Assembly: GCF_021441885.1 (NCBI RefSeq)
Contig: NZ_CP090438.1
Coordinates: forward strand, 1,116,001 to 1,180,000
Reading direction: 5' to 3'
DNA length: 64,000 nucleotides
From: Vibrio maritimus
Lineage (GTDB): Bacteria > Pseudomonadota > Gammaproteobacteria > Enterobacterales > Vibrionaceae
Position 1 is the stretch's first letter; the number at the start of each line of letters is the position of its first letter. The notes under the pieces are model-generated. The model saw nothing but the letters and a program-made list of their open reading frames with translations. It was not told the origin of the DNA and searched no databases. The position numbers and the translations under genes are program-made. Shown here piece after piece: positions 7,529 to 15,865 of this stretch.

Positions 7529-8899
7529 TTACAGCTTGTCAGTTAGCTCAATCGCTTGACCGATATAGTTCGCTGGTGTCATCTCTTTTAGACGTGCTTT
7601 TTCGGCTTCAGGAAGCTCTAGACCGTCGATGAAGTTACGCATTGCTTCGCCGTCAACACGCTTACCACGAGTCAACTCTTTTAGCTTCTCGTATGGCTTC
7701 TCGATACCGTAACGACGCATGACTGTTTGTACAGGCTCTGCGAGTACTTCCCAGTTTTGATCAAGTTCAGCTAGAAGCGCTTCACGGTTCACTTCTAGTT
7801 TGCTGATACCCTTAAGTGTTGAAGTGTAAGCAATGATAGCGTAGCCACAGCCAACACCTAGGTTACGAAGAACCGTTGAATCTGTCAGGTCACGCTGCCA
7901 GCGAGAGATAGGTAGTTTTTGTGCTAGGTGACCAAATACAGCATTGGCTAGACCTAGGTTACCTTCTGAGTTTTCAAAGTCGATTGGGTTAACTTTGTGC
8001 GGCATCGTTGAAGAACCGATTTCACCAGCGATAGTTTTTTGCTTGAAGTGACCTAGAGCGATGTAGCCCCAAACGTCACGGTCGAAGTCGATTAGAATCG
8101 TGTTGAAACGTGCAATCGCGTCGAATAGCTCGGCGATGTAGTCGTGAGGTTCGATCTGAGTTGTGTATGGGTTCCAAGTTACGCCAAGAGACTCAGTGAT
8201 GAACTCTTCGCTGAACTTGTGCCAGTCTAGCTCTGGGTAAGCAGATAGGTGAGCGTTGTAGTTACCAACCGCACCATTAATTTTGCCTAGGATCTCTACA
8301 GCTTCGATTTGCTTGTATTGACGCTCCATACGGTAAGCAACGTTTGCCATCTCTTTACCCATAGTAGAAGGAGATGCAGGCTGACCGTGTGTACGAGAAA
8401 GCAGAGGAATATCACGGTACTCTTCAGCAAGCTTGCTGATAGCATCGATGATGTTGCGAATTTCAGGAAGAACAACGGTGTCACGAGCTTCTTTAAGCAT
8501 TAGGGCGTGAGATGTGTTGTTGATGTCTTCAGAAGTACATGCGAAGTGAATGAACTCGTTTACCGCGTGAAGCTCAGGTACGCCAGCTACTTTCTCTTTT
8601 AGGAAGTACTCAACCGCTTTAACATCGTGGTTAGTCGTACGCTCAATCTCTTTAATGCGTGCTGCGTCTTCTTCACTGAAGTTAGCTGCTAGCTCATCAA
8701 GAAACTGGTTAGCTTCTGCACTGAATGCTGGAACTTCTTTGATTGCATCCGTTGCTGCTAGTTTTTGCAACCAACGAATTTCAACGATAGAGCGGTACTT
8801 TAGTAGGCCAAACTCACTAAAGATGCTGCGAAGTGCAGTTGTCTTACTACCGTAACGGCCGTCTACTGGTGAAACAGCAGTCAATGCTGACAGTTCCAT
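7529..8899 (-). CDS. purB: Adenylosuccinate lyase PurB
   Basis: Catalyses two purine steps: release of fumarate from SAICAR and from adenylosuccinate. The 456-residue protein has the same length and start (MELSALTAVSPVDGRYG) as E. coli PurB. The frame is open further upstream, but the ATG at 8899 has an AGGAGA site at normal spacing and matches the family start. The fumarase/aspartase signature GSSTMPHKVNP is present (EIGSSTMPHKVNPIDFEN region), as is the catalytic His region TSEDINNTSHALM. A near-perfect PurR box lies 74 bases upstream. The gene follows mnmA-hflD as in E. coli. Confidence 0.97.
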   Translation of the reverse strand: MELSALTAVSPVDGRYGSKTTALRSIFSEFGLLKYRSIVEIRWLQKLAATDAIKEVPAFSAEANQFLDELAANFSEEDAARIKEIERTTNHDVKAVEYFLKEKVAGVPELHAVNEFIHFACTSEDINNTSHALMLKEARDTVVLPEIRNIIDAISKLAEEYRDIPLLSRTHGQPASPSTMGKEMANVAYRMERQYKQIEAVEILGKINGAVGNYNAHLSAYPELDWHKFSEEFITESLGVTWNPYTTQIEPHDYIAELFDAIARFNTILIDFDRDVWGYIALGHFKQKTIAGEIGSSTMPHKVNPIDFENSEGNLGLANAVFGHLAQKLPISRWQRDLTDSTVLRNLGVGCGYAIIAYTSTLKGISKLEVNREALLAELDQNWEVLAEPVQTVMRRYGIEKPYEKLKELTRGKRVDGEAMRNFIDGLELPEAEKARLKEMTPANYIGQAIELTDKL

Positions 8900-8972
8900 G
8901 ATGTTCTCCTGAATTGAGTTTCTAAATTTCGTGAGCTTTATACCAATAACTGCGCCGTTTGTCACGAAGATT

Positions 8973-8988
8973 GCGCAAACGTTTGCGT
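8973..8988. promoter_or_regulatory. PurR operator upstream of purB
   Basis: GCGCAAACGTTTGCGT differs from the PurR consensus ACGCAAACGTTTGCGT at the first base only. It lies 74-89 bases upstream of the purB ATG, in a normal promoter position. Repression by PurR with hypoxanthine or guanine is the known mode for this box. Confidence 0.88.
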
Positions 8989-9070
8989 TAATTTTATTTT
9001 GGTACAAAAAGTAAACTCGCACACCGTGCGAGTTTGTATGTGTTTGTCGTTGATGCCTCTAATAGAGCAT

Positions 9071-9160
9071 CTTAAAGCACGCACCAAGCCCCGAATAGTC
9101 GCCACCCCACTGGCCGTGCGCCTGCGCAGGCAGGGGCTTACTTAAAGCGTGTACCAGCTC
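9071..9160. repeat. Dispersed intergenic repeat, copy A
   Basis: About 90 bases between hflD and purB contain CTTAAAGCACGCACCAAGCC, CCACTGGCCGTGCG, CCTGCGCAGGCAGGGGCTTA and a second CTTAAAGCGTGTACCA. The two CTTAAAGCryGyACCA words are near-direct repeats about 70 bases apart. CTGCGCAG and CACTGGCCGTG match, in direct or inverted form, the repeat at 43760-43915. This looks like a small dispersed palindromic element. No coding potential is seen. Confidence 0.6.
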
Positions 9161-9211
9161 TAAATTGATACTAATTTCTCGGTAGAAGCTCGGTAACAAA
9201 GTACTTCCGAG

Positions 9212-9829
9212 TTACATTCGAGCTAAAAGAATCTGAGCCTGCTCGACCATCTTCTTACGACCGAACACCAAGTGTCTGCGTTTGCCGCCAACTTGACGCC
9301 AAAGCACCGCACTACGAATACCGGATAGAAGCAACGCACGCACTTTTTGCTGTGTGGATGTTTGCTGCAACACAGCGGGTGTGCCTGTTACTTGGATTCG
9401 AGGACCAATAGGGCTGATAACATCTAGATAGACACTTGCAAGGTTGCTAATCATTTGTTCATCGAGGAGCTCATAGTGCTCTAGCTGACGGTCAACCATT
9501 TGCAGGCGATCGCCAAGTTGCGCCATTGCGTCGTTTCGACTGTTTAGCTTACGCTCTAATGCCATAAGGCTAATGATGTAGCGCGTGATCTCGCTCCCTG
9601 TTGGGGTGCTATCGATCCCATTCACCAAACACTCAAGTCCGACTTTTAAGTCAGACTCGATACCGAACACGTCAAGCGTACTTGACGGGTTCATGTTGGT
9701 GATTGCTTTGATAGAGGTTTCAAACGCGTCTGAATCACAGTAACCGTCTTTAGCAACTCGTTGTACAAGGGCAACGGCTTGGCAAATCCCTGCAAACGCT
9801 ATCGTACGGTCATAAAGTGTATTAGCCAC
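9212..9829 (-). CDS. hflD: High frequency lysogenization protein HflD
   Basis: A 205-residue, mostly helical protein of the HflD family. In E. coli it is a membrane-associated protein that interferes with phage lambda CII. Its normal cellular role is not well defined. It begins with GTG (reading VANTLYDRTIAFAGICQA), supported by AGGAGA about six bases upstream. The N terminus aligns with E. coli HflD (YDITLALAGICQ). It is 34 bases downstream of mnmA and upstream of purB, the conserved gammaproteobacterial order. The 312-base gap to purB holds the PurR box and a dispersed repeat. Confidence 0.94.
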   Translation of the reverse strand: MANTLYDRTIAFAGICQAVALVQRVAKDGYCDSDAFETSIKAITNMNPSSTLDVFGIESDLKVGLECLVNGIDSTPTGSEITRYIISLMALERKLNSRNDAMAQLGDRLQMVDRQLEHYELLDEQMISNLASVYLDVISPIGPRIQVTGTPAVLQQTSTQQKVRALLLSGIRSAVLWRQVGGKRRHLVFGRKKMVEQAQILLARM

Positions 9830-9863
9830 GTAGTTCTCCTAAAAAATAATCTGCGAATTGTTT

Positions 9864-10973
9864 TTAGATGCGCTCTTCAATAATACCGCCACCAAGACAT
9901 ACGTTGTCACTGTAGAATACAGCAGACTGGCCTGGGGTGACTGCCACTTGTGGCTCATCAAAGATCACTTTAATGTTGTCATCGTCGATAGGAATAATAG
10001 TACAAGGGATATCCTGTTGACGATAGCGAGTTTTTACTGTGCATTGCAGTGGCGCAGTGATCGGTTGACGATCTACCCAGTGCAATTGTGCTGCGCGAAG
10101 GCCGTTTGACTTAAGCAGTGGGTGGTCTGCACCTTGAACGGCAATCAGCACATTACGCTTAAGATCTTTTTCAGCCACGTACCATGGGTCTTCGTTACCG
10201 CCGCCACCTTTTTGGCCACCAATGTGTAGACCTTTACGTTGACCTAACGTGTGATACATAAGACCTTGGTGTTCGCCAATTTCTTTACCTTCTGGTGTTT
10301 CAATTTTACCTGGTTGAGCCGGTAAATAGCGAGACAAGAAGTCTGTAAATTTGCGCTCACCGATGAAACAGATACCAGTCGAGTCTTTTTTCTTCGCTGT
10401 GATAAGTCCTTGCTCTTCAGCAATGCGACGAACCTCAGGTTTTTCAAGCTCGCCAACAGGGAACAAGCTTCTTGCGATTTGCTCGTGGCTCAAAGTGTAT
10501 AGGAAATAGCTTTGGTCTTTATTGCTATCTAGACCACGAAGCATTTGTGGCTTTTCACCATTCTCTGGGAAGGTTCGGCTCACGTAGTGACCCATCGCAA
10601 TATAATCCGCGTCTAGCACTTCGTCTGCAAATTCTAAGAAGGCTTTAAACTTGATTTCTTTGTTACAAAGAATGTCTGGGTTAGGGGTACGACCCGCTTT
10701 GTATTCTGCTAAGAAATATTCAAACACGTTGTCCCAATATTCAGCGGCAAAATTGATCGTATGCAGGTGGATACCAAGCTTGTCACACACCGCTTGTGCG
10801 TCAGCGAGATCCTCTGCTGCTGTGCAGTACTCTTCGTTATCATCTTCTTCCCAGTTCTTCATGAACAGGCCTTCAACTTGGTAGCCTTGCTGTTTCAGAA
10901 GATAGGCAGAAACAGAGGAGTCTACACCGCCGGACATACCGACAATCACTTTCTTTTGGCTGTTATCAGACAT
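9864..10973 (-). CDS. mnmA: tRNA 2-thiouridylase MnmA
   Basis: Transfers sulfur (delivered by the IscS/Tus relay) to U34 of tRNA-Lys, tRNA-Glu and tRNA-Gln, after activation with ATP. The 369-residue protein has the ATP PP-loop VGMSGGVDSSVSA at residues 11-23. The catalytic cysteines are expected in NPDILCNKEIKF (about residue 103) and DSTGICFIGERKF (about residue 200), and both are present. Length is normal. It is probably the first gene of the mnmA-hflD unit. Confidence 0.97.
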   Translation of the reverse strand: MSDNSQKKVIVGMSGGVDSSVSAYLLKQQGYQVEGLFMKNWEEDDNEEYCTAAEDLADAQAVCDKLGIHLHTINFAAEYWDNVFEYFLAEYKAGRTPNPDILCNKEIKFKAFLEFADEVLDADYIAMGHYVSRTFPENGEKPQMLRGLDSNKDQSYFLYTLSHEQIARSLFPVGELEKPEVRRIAEEQGLITAKKKDSTGICFIGERKFTDFLSRYLPAQPGKIETPEGKEIGEHQGLMYHTLGQRKGLHIGGQKGGGGNEDPWYVAEKDLKRNVLIAVQGADHPLLKSNGLRAAQLHWVDRQPITAPLQCTVKTRYRQQDIPCTIIPIDDDNIKVIFDEPQVAVTPGQSAVFYSDNVCLGGGIIEERI

Positions 10974-11120
10974 GTATAAATACCACCTAATTTAATTGGA
11001 CGCAGATTCTAGCAGAAACGAAACCAGCAATACAGTTCCGCGAACTAAATCACACTTTCTAAGAGGAGGTAAGTGTGTCCCGAAATGGAGAAAATCAAGG
11101 GTAATAAGAAAAAAAACGCC

Positions 11121-11136
11121 ACGTAAACGTTTGCTA
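11121..11136. promoter_or_regulatory. Candidate PurR box upstream of gsk
   Basis: ACGTAAACGTTTGCTA matches 13 of 16 bases of the PurR consensus and keeps the central AAACGTTTGC. It is 88 bases upstream of the inosine-guanosine kinase start. A purine salvage gene under PurR makes sense, but this is a motif match only. Confidence 0.5.
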
Positions 11137-11223
11137 AGTTTGCCTATGTTGCCGACGTAAACTATACAGAGGTAGAATCGCCGCCCTGATCCTCCTTTAT
11201 TAATCTATTACGAAGACAACCGT

Positions 11224-12528
11224 ATGAAATTCCCAGGCCAAAGAAAGTCCAAGCATTACTTCCCAGTTCATGAAAGAGATTTGCTTGTCAGCCAATCTCA
11301 AGACAGCAAAAAGATGTCGAGAACGCACATTATTGGTATTGACCAAACCTTGGTTGATATTGAAGCAAAAGTAGACAGTAGTGTGATCGAAAAATTTGGT
11401 CTGAGTAAAGGTCACTCTCTGGTCATTGATGATGTGGCGGCTGAAGCTCTATACAAAGAGCTTAAAGAGAAAGAACTTATTACCAATGAGTATGCAGGAG
11501 GAACAATTGGTAATACGCTTCATAATTACTCTGTACTCGCGGATGATAAATCGGTACTACTTGGTGTAATGAGTGAAGACATTAAAATAGGCAGCTACGG
11601 TTACCGATATCTATGTAACACGTCTAGCCGTATGGATTTGAACTATCTTCAAGGTGTCGATGGCGCGATCGGTCGATGCTTTACTTTAATTACAGAAGAC
11701 GGTGAACGTACTTTCGCGATTAGCGAAGGTCAAATGAATCAGTTAGAAGCGGATAGTATCCCTGAAAAGATTTTCAAAAAGGCATCTGCTTTAGTACTGA
11801 CTGCTTATCTAGTTCGTTGTAAAGATGGCGACCCAATGCCAGAGGCGACGATGCGTGCCATCGAGTATGCAAAGAAGCATAACGTTCCTGTTGTACTTAC
11901 TCTAGGTACACGCTTTGTTATTCAAGATGATCCGCAATATTGGCGTGATTTCCTAAAACAACACGTATCCGTTGTAGCTATGAACGAAGACGAGGCGGAA
12001 GCCTTAACTGGGGAAACTGATCCACTGGCTGCAGCAGATAAAGCACTAGAATGGGTTGACTTAGTACTGTGCACTGCCGGTCCGGTTGGACTTTATATGG
12101 CGGGATATACAGAAGAAGAGGCAAAAAGAGAGACATCGCTGCCATTATTGCCGGGTTGTATTGCAGAGTTTAACCGTTTTGAATTTAGTCGCCCGGCTGT
12201 TAAAGAGGCTTGTGAAAATCCTATTAAAGTTTATTCACATATTGCGCCATATATGGGCGGTCCAGAAAAGATTAAAAATACCAATGGTGCAGGGGATGCG
12301 GCATTGTCGGCACTATTGCATGACATGGCAGCAAATAAATACCATAAAGAAAATGTGCCTAACTCGAGCAAGCATCAACATACTTTCTTGAGTTATTCGT
12401 CGTTTTCTCAAGTATGTAAGTACTCAAATAGAGCGAGTTATGAAGTATTAGTACAACACTCCCCACGCCTGTCTAGAGGGTTACCAGAGAGAGAGGACAG
12501 CCTAGAAGAGGCATATTGGGAAAGATAA
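11224..12528 (+). CDS. gsk: Inosine-guanosine kinase
   Basis: Purine salvage kinase of the ribokinase/PfkB family that phosphorylates inosine and guanosine. The 434-residue length matches E. coli Gsk. The N terminus MKFPGQRKSKHYFP is characteristic. The PfkB anion-hole and catalytic signature appears as NTNGAGDAALSALLHDM (about residues 353-369), with the catalytic Asp in GAGD. It lies alone between mnmA (divergent) and hns (convergent), followed by a strong shared terminator. Confidence 0.95.
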   Translation: MKFPGQRKSKHYFPVHERDLLVSQSQDSKKMSRTHIIGIDQTLVDIEAKVDSSVIEKFGLSKGHSLVIDDVAAEALYKELKEKELITNEYAGGTIGNTLHNYSVLADDKSVLLGVMSEDIKIGSYGYRYLCNTSSRMDLNYLQGVDGAIGRCFTLITEDGERTFAISEGQMNQLEADSIPEKIFKKASALVLTAYLVRCKDGDPMPEATMRAIEYAKKHNVPVVLTLGTRFVIQDDPQYWRDFLKQHVSVVAMNEDEAEALTGETDPLAAADKALEWVDLVLCTAGPVGLYMAGYTEEEAKRETSLPLLPGCIAEFNRFEFSRPAVKEACENPIKVYSHIAPYMGGPEKIKNTNGAGDAALSALLHDMAANKYHKENVPNSSKHQHTFLSYSSFSQVCKYSNRASYEVLVQHSPRLSRGLPEREDSLEEAYWER

Positions 12529-12558
12529 AAAAAAGCGCCAATTATTGGCGCTTTTTTT
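12529..12558. terminator. Bidirectional terminator between gsk and hns
   Basis: Stem AGCGCCAAT/ATTGGCGCT flanked by A and T tracts on both sides, in the 53-base gap between the converging genes. Confidence 0.88.
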
Positions 12559-12581
12559 ATAAATCCACATTAAGACTGAAA

Positions 12582-12989
12582 TTAAATTTCAAAATCTTCT
12601 AGTGATTTACCTTCGTCTAGTGCTGCTTGGATTACAGAAGGTGTACGACCTTGACCTGTCCAAGTTTTTTCAGCGCCAGTCGCGTCTACGTATTTATACT
12701 TAGCTGGGCGTGGGGCGCGCTTAGCCTTAGTTTTGCCTTTTGATTCACCAGACAATGCTGCAATAAGATCTTCAACGTCGATACCGTCTTGTGCGATCAT
12801 TTGAGCGTATTCGCTTAGTTTAGCTTCACGAGCTTCTTTAGCTGCGCGCTCTTCAGCTTCAGCTTCTTGTCTTTCACCGACAACAGTAGTTAACTTTTCT
12901 AGTGCTTCTTCTAGTTGCTCAAGAGTAAGTTCACGAGCAAATGCACGTAGGCTACGAATATTTAGTAGAGTTTTGGTTAATTCAGACAT
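12582..12989 (-). CDS. hns: H-NS family nucleoid protein (VicH-like)
   Basis: A 135-residue histone-like protein with the usual H-NS design. It has an N-terminal helical dimerisation domain (MSELTKTLLNIRSLRAFARE), an Ala/Glu-rich coiled-coil linker and a C-terminal DNA-binding domain with WTGQGRTPSVIQAALDEGKS. The QGRTP motif is the AT-hook-like minor-groove contact. In vibrios this protein silences AT-rich acquired genes and its own promoter. The 550-base AT-rich region upstream fits autoregulation. Length and core motif are normal. Confidence 0.96.
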   Translation of the reverse strand: MSELTKTLLNIRSLRAFARELTLEQLEEALEKLTTVVGERQEAEAEERAAKEAREAKLSEYAQMIAQDGIDVEDLIAALSGESKGKTKAKRAPRPAKYKYVDATGAEKTWTGQGRTPSVIQAALDEGKSLEDFEI

Positions 12990-13538
12990 GACATTCCCAT
13001 GAGATTATTTATTAGTTTCGGATTAATAATAAACACCAAACAACTAATTGACAATATTTTCGTGATATTAAAACTGTAAAAATAAGAAAACTTACAAAAC
13101 TCTGATAATTCAACTCTTGAAAGTAACTTCAAAGTAGTAGTGCCCCGCCAATTCAAATCTGTTTTGAATCAATAATGAACTTTTCTCCATTATTGATGTA
13201 TGAAAAGTGGATTTTGTTGCATATTGTACTAATGCTCGGCTAAATCGAGTTTACTTGTCACGAATTGTTTCGAATTTCTAAGCAACTAAATAGTTCTTTA
13301 AATTAATAGCAATTAATGATGGATGCTGACAACAAGATATGTCATTGGTGGCATATATGATATCAAATACGGTATAGAGAAAGAAATTACCCTAACAAAG
13401 TCGACATAATCTTTACTCACTTGCAACATCATTCGTGTTGCATTTGGTGTTCTGATAAGTACAATGGCTCGCACCTAATGCAAGAGAAAGAACATTCTTT
13501 TAACTTGGCTCGAAATGCCAGTGAATGATTTTGCTCTT
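12990..13538. other. AT-rich intergenic region upstream of hns
   Basis: About 550 bases with no convincing gene. It is visibly AT-rich and contains two adjacent inverted repeats: ATTCAAA/TTTGAAT around 13151-13169, and ATCAATAATG (13168-13177) pairing with CATTATTGAT (13188-13197). Neither has the T tract of a terminator. It must hold the hns promoter on the left and the lysine-riboswitch promoter on the right. Confidence 0.6.
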
Positions 13539-13690
13539 GATGTAGAGGCGCGATAGCGAAAAGTAACCATCGTTGGGGTGATACCAATGAACGATGATGA
13601 AAGGCTCTATCGCCGAAGTGAGAATAGACCATCAATCTCTCTCGCTGGGGTTGTCTTCGAAAGGAACAACACTGCCATAGTCTATTATAT
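13539..13690 (+). promoter_or_regulatory. Lysine riboswitch (L box)
   Basis: The conserved L-box blocks are present in order: GTAGAGGCGCGATAGCG at 13542, AAAAGTAACC, GGGGTGATACC, GATGAAAGGCTCTATCGCC, GAAGTG, CGCTGGGGTTG and AACACTGCCATAGTC. The P1 pairing of the two ends is imperfect. The RNA binds lysine and lowers expression of the downstream gene. The roughly 145 bases between it and the coding start should hold the expression platform. Two CTACTGTAG/CTGCAGTAG words there could pair, but I cannot tell whether control is by attenuation or by translation. Confidence 0.9.
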
Positions 13691-13837
13691 TGTTAAACTA
13701 TGGAGCGCTACTGTAGGGTTGGGTGAAGTGTTCGCTTCCCTTTCGCTTAGTTCAACGTTTGCGTTTGGACTTCTCGTCCTTTTGCGCATGTCTGCAGTAG
13801 ATCTCTAACCATAATAAAAAACTGGTTTTTGAAGATC

Positions 13838-15439
13838 ATGAATTTAATCGATTTTGCTACATCACCACTTTCACTGCTACCGCCGATCGTAGCTCTGAGC
13901 TTGGCGATCATTACTCGTCGCGTACTACTATCTCTTGGGGTAGGTATTGTACTGGGCGCTTTCCTTCTTAATGACTATTCTGTCGCAGGCGCGGCCGGTT
14001 ACGTCTTTGATACTGTCTCTGGTGTTGTTATTGAAGATGGTGGTCTTAATACTTGGAACATGAGTATTGTTGGCTTCCTATTGCTACTTGGCATGATGAC
14101 TGCTCTGTTAACACTGTCAGGCGGTACTAAAGCATTTGCTGAGTGGGCTCAAGCTCGCGTTAAGAGCAAGCGTGGCTCTAAGCTCCTAGCCGCTTTCCTC
14201 GGTGTATTCATTTTTGTTGATGACTATTTTAATAGCCTAGCTGTAGGTGCGATCTCTCGTCCTGTTACTGACCGTTTTTATGTATCGCGCGCTAAGCTAG
14301 CTTATATCCTAGATTCTACAGCGGCTCCAATGTGTGTACTTATGCCTGCGTCAAGCTGGGGTGCGTACATCATGACTATCGTCAGCGGTATCCTAGTTGC
14401 CCACGGTATCACTGAGTACTCAGCGATTGGTGCATACGTTCGTCTTATTCCAATGAACTTCTATGCCGTGTTCGCGCTACTTATGGTGTTTGCCGTTGCA
14501 TGGTTCCAATTGGATGTTGGCCCAATGCGCAAGCACGAGCTAAACGCGAAGCAAGGTCTAGGTTTTGATAAAGACAAAGAGAATGACGCGAAAGAAGCGC
14601 ATGAACTCAACGAAGAGCTTGATATCAAAGAAAGCGACTTTGGTTCTGTCTCTGATCTAGTGCTTCCAATCCTAGTGCTTATCGGCGCAATGGTTGTGGC
14701 GATGATTTACACTGGCGGCCAGGCGTTAGCTGCTGACGGTGTTGCATTCAATGTACTGGGTGCATTTGAAAACACAGATGTAGGCACGTCACTTATTTAC
14801 GGTGGTTCAGCTGGTCTTCTAACAGCAGTGTTTACTGTGGTGAAACAGAAGCTATCAATCTCTGATATTGCGACGACCATGTGGATTGGTGCTAAGTCAA
14901 TGTTTGGCGCTATCCTTATTCTGTTCTTCGCATGGTCGATTGGTTCTGTAATCGGTGACATGAAAACCGGTGCTTACCTCTCTTCAACCGTACAAGGCAA
15001 TATTAACGTTCACTGGCTACCAGTTATTTTGTTCCTGCTGTCTGGTCTAATGGCGTTCTCTACAGGTACTTCTTGGGGTACGTTTGGCATTATGCTACCG
15101 ATTGCGGGTGATATGGCAGGTGCAACAGATATCGCAATGATGCTACCAATGCTAGGCGCTGTATTAGCTGGTTCAGTATTTGGTGACCACTGTTCACCGA
15201 TCTCTGATACAACGATCTTGTCATCGACGGGTGCACGTTGTAATCACATTGACCACGTTGCGACTCAGTTGCCGTACGCGCTATCTGTAGCATTGGTGTC
15301 TTGTGTTGGCTTCATTACCTTGGGTATGACTACGTCAGTGTTCATCTCATTCGCCGCTGCATCAATGACATTTGTGATTGTTTGTTTTGTTCTGTCAGCA
15401 CTCTCTAAAGCGAGAATGTCGCAAGAAGCAAACGTATAA
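13838..15439 (+). CDS. lysW: Lysine transporter LysW, NhaC superfamily
   Basis: A polytopic inner-membrane protein of 533 residues with about 11-13 hydrophobic segments and the NhaC antiporter fold. FVDDYFNSLAVGAISRPVTD and FGDHCSPISDTTILSS are the typical family motifs. A lysine riboswitch directly upstream points to lysine, not sodium, as the substrate. Comparative genomics has proposed the name LysW for L-box-controlled NhaC proteins in vibrios. The ATG at 13838 is preferred. A TTG three codons earlier is in frame, and neither start has a strong ribosome binding site. Substrate is inferred from regulation. Confidence 0.85.
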   Translation: MNLIDFATSPLSLLPPIVALSLAIITRRVLLSLGVGIVLGAFLLNDYSVAGAAGYVFDTVSGVVIEDGGLNTWNMSIVGFLLLLGMMTALLTLSGGTKAFAEWAQARVKSKRGSKLLAAFLGVFIFVDDYFNSLAVGAISRPVTDRFYVSRAKLAYILDSTAAPMCVLMPASSWGAYIMTIVSGILVAHGITEYSAIGAYVRLIPMNFYAVFALLMVFAVAWFQLDVGPMRKHELNAKQGLGFDKDKENDAKEAHELNEELDIKESDFGSVSDLVLPILVLIGAMVVAMIYTGGQALAADGVAFNVLGAFENTDVGTSLIYGGSAGLLTAVFTVVKQKLSISDIATTMWIGAKSMFGAILILFFAWSIGSVIGDMKTGAYLSSTVQGNINVHWLPVILFLLSGLMAFSTGTSWGTFGIMLPIAGDMAGATDIAMMLPMLGAVLAGSVFGDHCSPISDTTILSSTGARCNHIDHVATQLPYALSVALVSCVGFITLGMTTSVFISFAAASMTFVIVCFVLSALSKARMSQEANV

Positions 15440-15444
15440 TCGAT

Positions 15445-15472
15445 AAAAGAGTCCGTAAGGGCTCTTTTTTTT
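15445..15472 (+). terminator. Terminator after lysW
   Basis: AAAAGAGTCC pairs with GGGCTCTTTT (one G-T pair) across a GTAA loop, followed by a run of T. Confidence 0.75.
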
Positions 15473-15661
15473 CACTAGTTTTTGGTTTTCGGGCAAGCGC
15501 CTCCCTGTTTTTTATGGTTTTCTCAGTCGAGAAGTAGGGCGTATCTTTCTGATAATTGACCGTTCAGTAAAAAAATTGTTTTCAATTGAAATTAGTGGTT
15601 GAAAATCGTCTTAACCTTAGTTAGTGTGAAGGTACAGACACAAAGGAACCTAAACATAAGT

Positions 15662-15712
15662 ATGCTAAATTTTGATATGAACATTCATCATCATCACCAT
15701 CACCCAGCTTAG
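15662..15712 (+). CDS. hisL: his operon leader peptide
   Basis: A 16-residue open frame reading MLNFDMNIHHHHHHPA with six consecutive His codons. This is the hallmark of the histidine operon leader (E. coli has seven His codons in the same place). A second in-frame ATG at 15677 is an alternative start. AAGGA lies about 14 bases before the first ATG, which is somewhat far. Ribosome stalling at the His run when charged tRNA-His is scarce should prevent formation of the terminator at 15786-15821. Confidence 0.9.
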   Translation: MLNFDMNIHHHHHHPA

Positions 15713-15785
15713 TCTTTCGGGAGATGAACGCATACCCGAGAGATAGGTAAAACTCTCGGAGGTTCGATTTAAGATTTCAAGAATT

Positions 15786-15821
15786 AAACCCTCGGGAGAC
15801 CAAAGCTCCCGAGGGTTTTTT
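15786..15821 (+). terminator. his operon attenuator
   Basis: AAACCCTCGGGAG pairs with CTCCCGAGGGTTT across a seven-base loop and runs into six T. Upstream segments CTTTCGGGAG (about 15714) and ACTCTCGGAGG (about 15752) can form the competing antiterminator and pause hairpins. The arrangement is the classic his attenuator, ending 45 bases before hisG. Confidence 0.9.
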
Positions 15822-15865
15822 CGTTTTATATTTTAAAAATCAATATTTTGCACAGGGATACAGCA

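Noticed and set aside
8900..9022. In-frame upstream extension of purB by 41 codons
   Set aside because: It would run through the promoter and PurR box, lacks family similarity, and the internal ATG has the correct ribosome binding site.
13578..13808. 76-residue open frame between hns and the NhaC-family gene
   Set aside because: It lies mostly within the lysine riboswitch and its expression platform, so the sequence conservation there is RNA, not protein. No ribosome binding site or family resemblance is seen.
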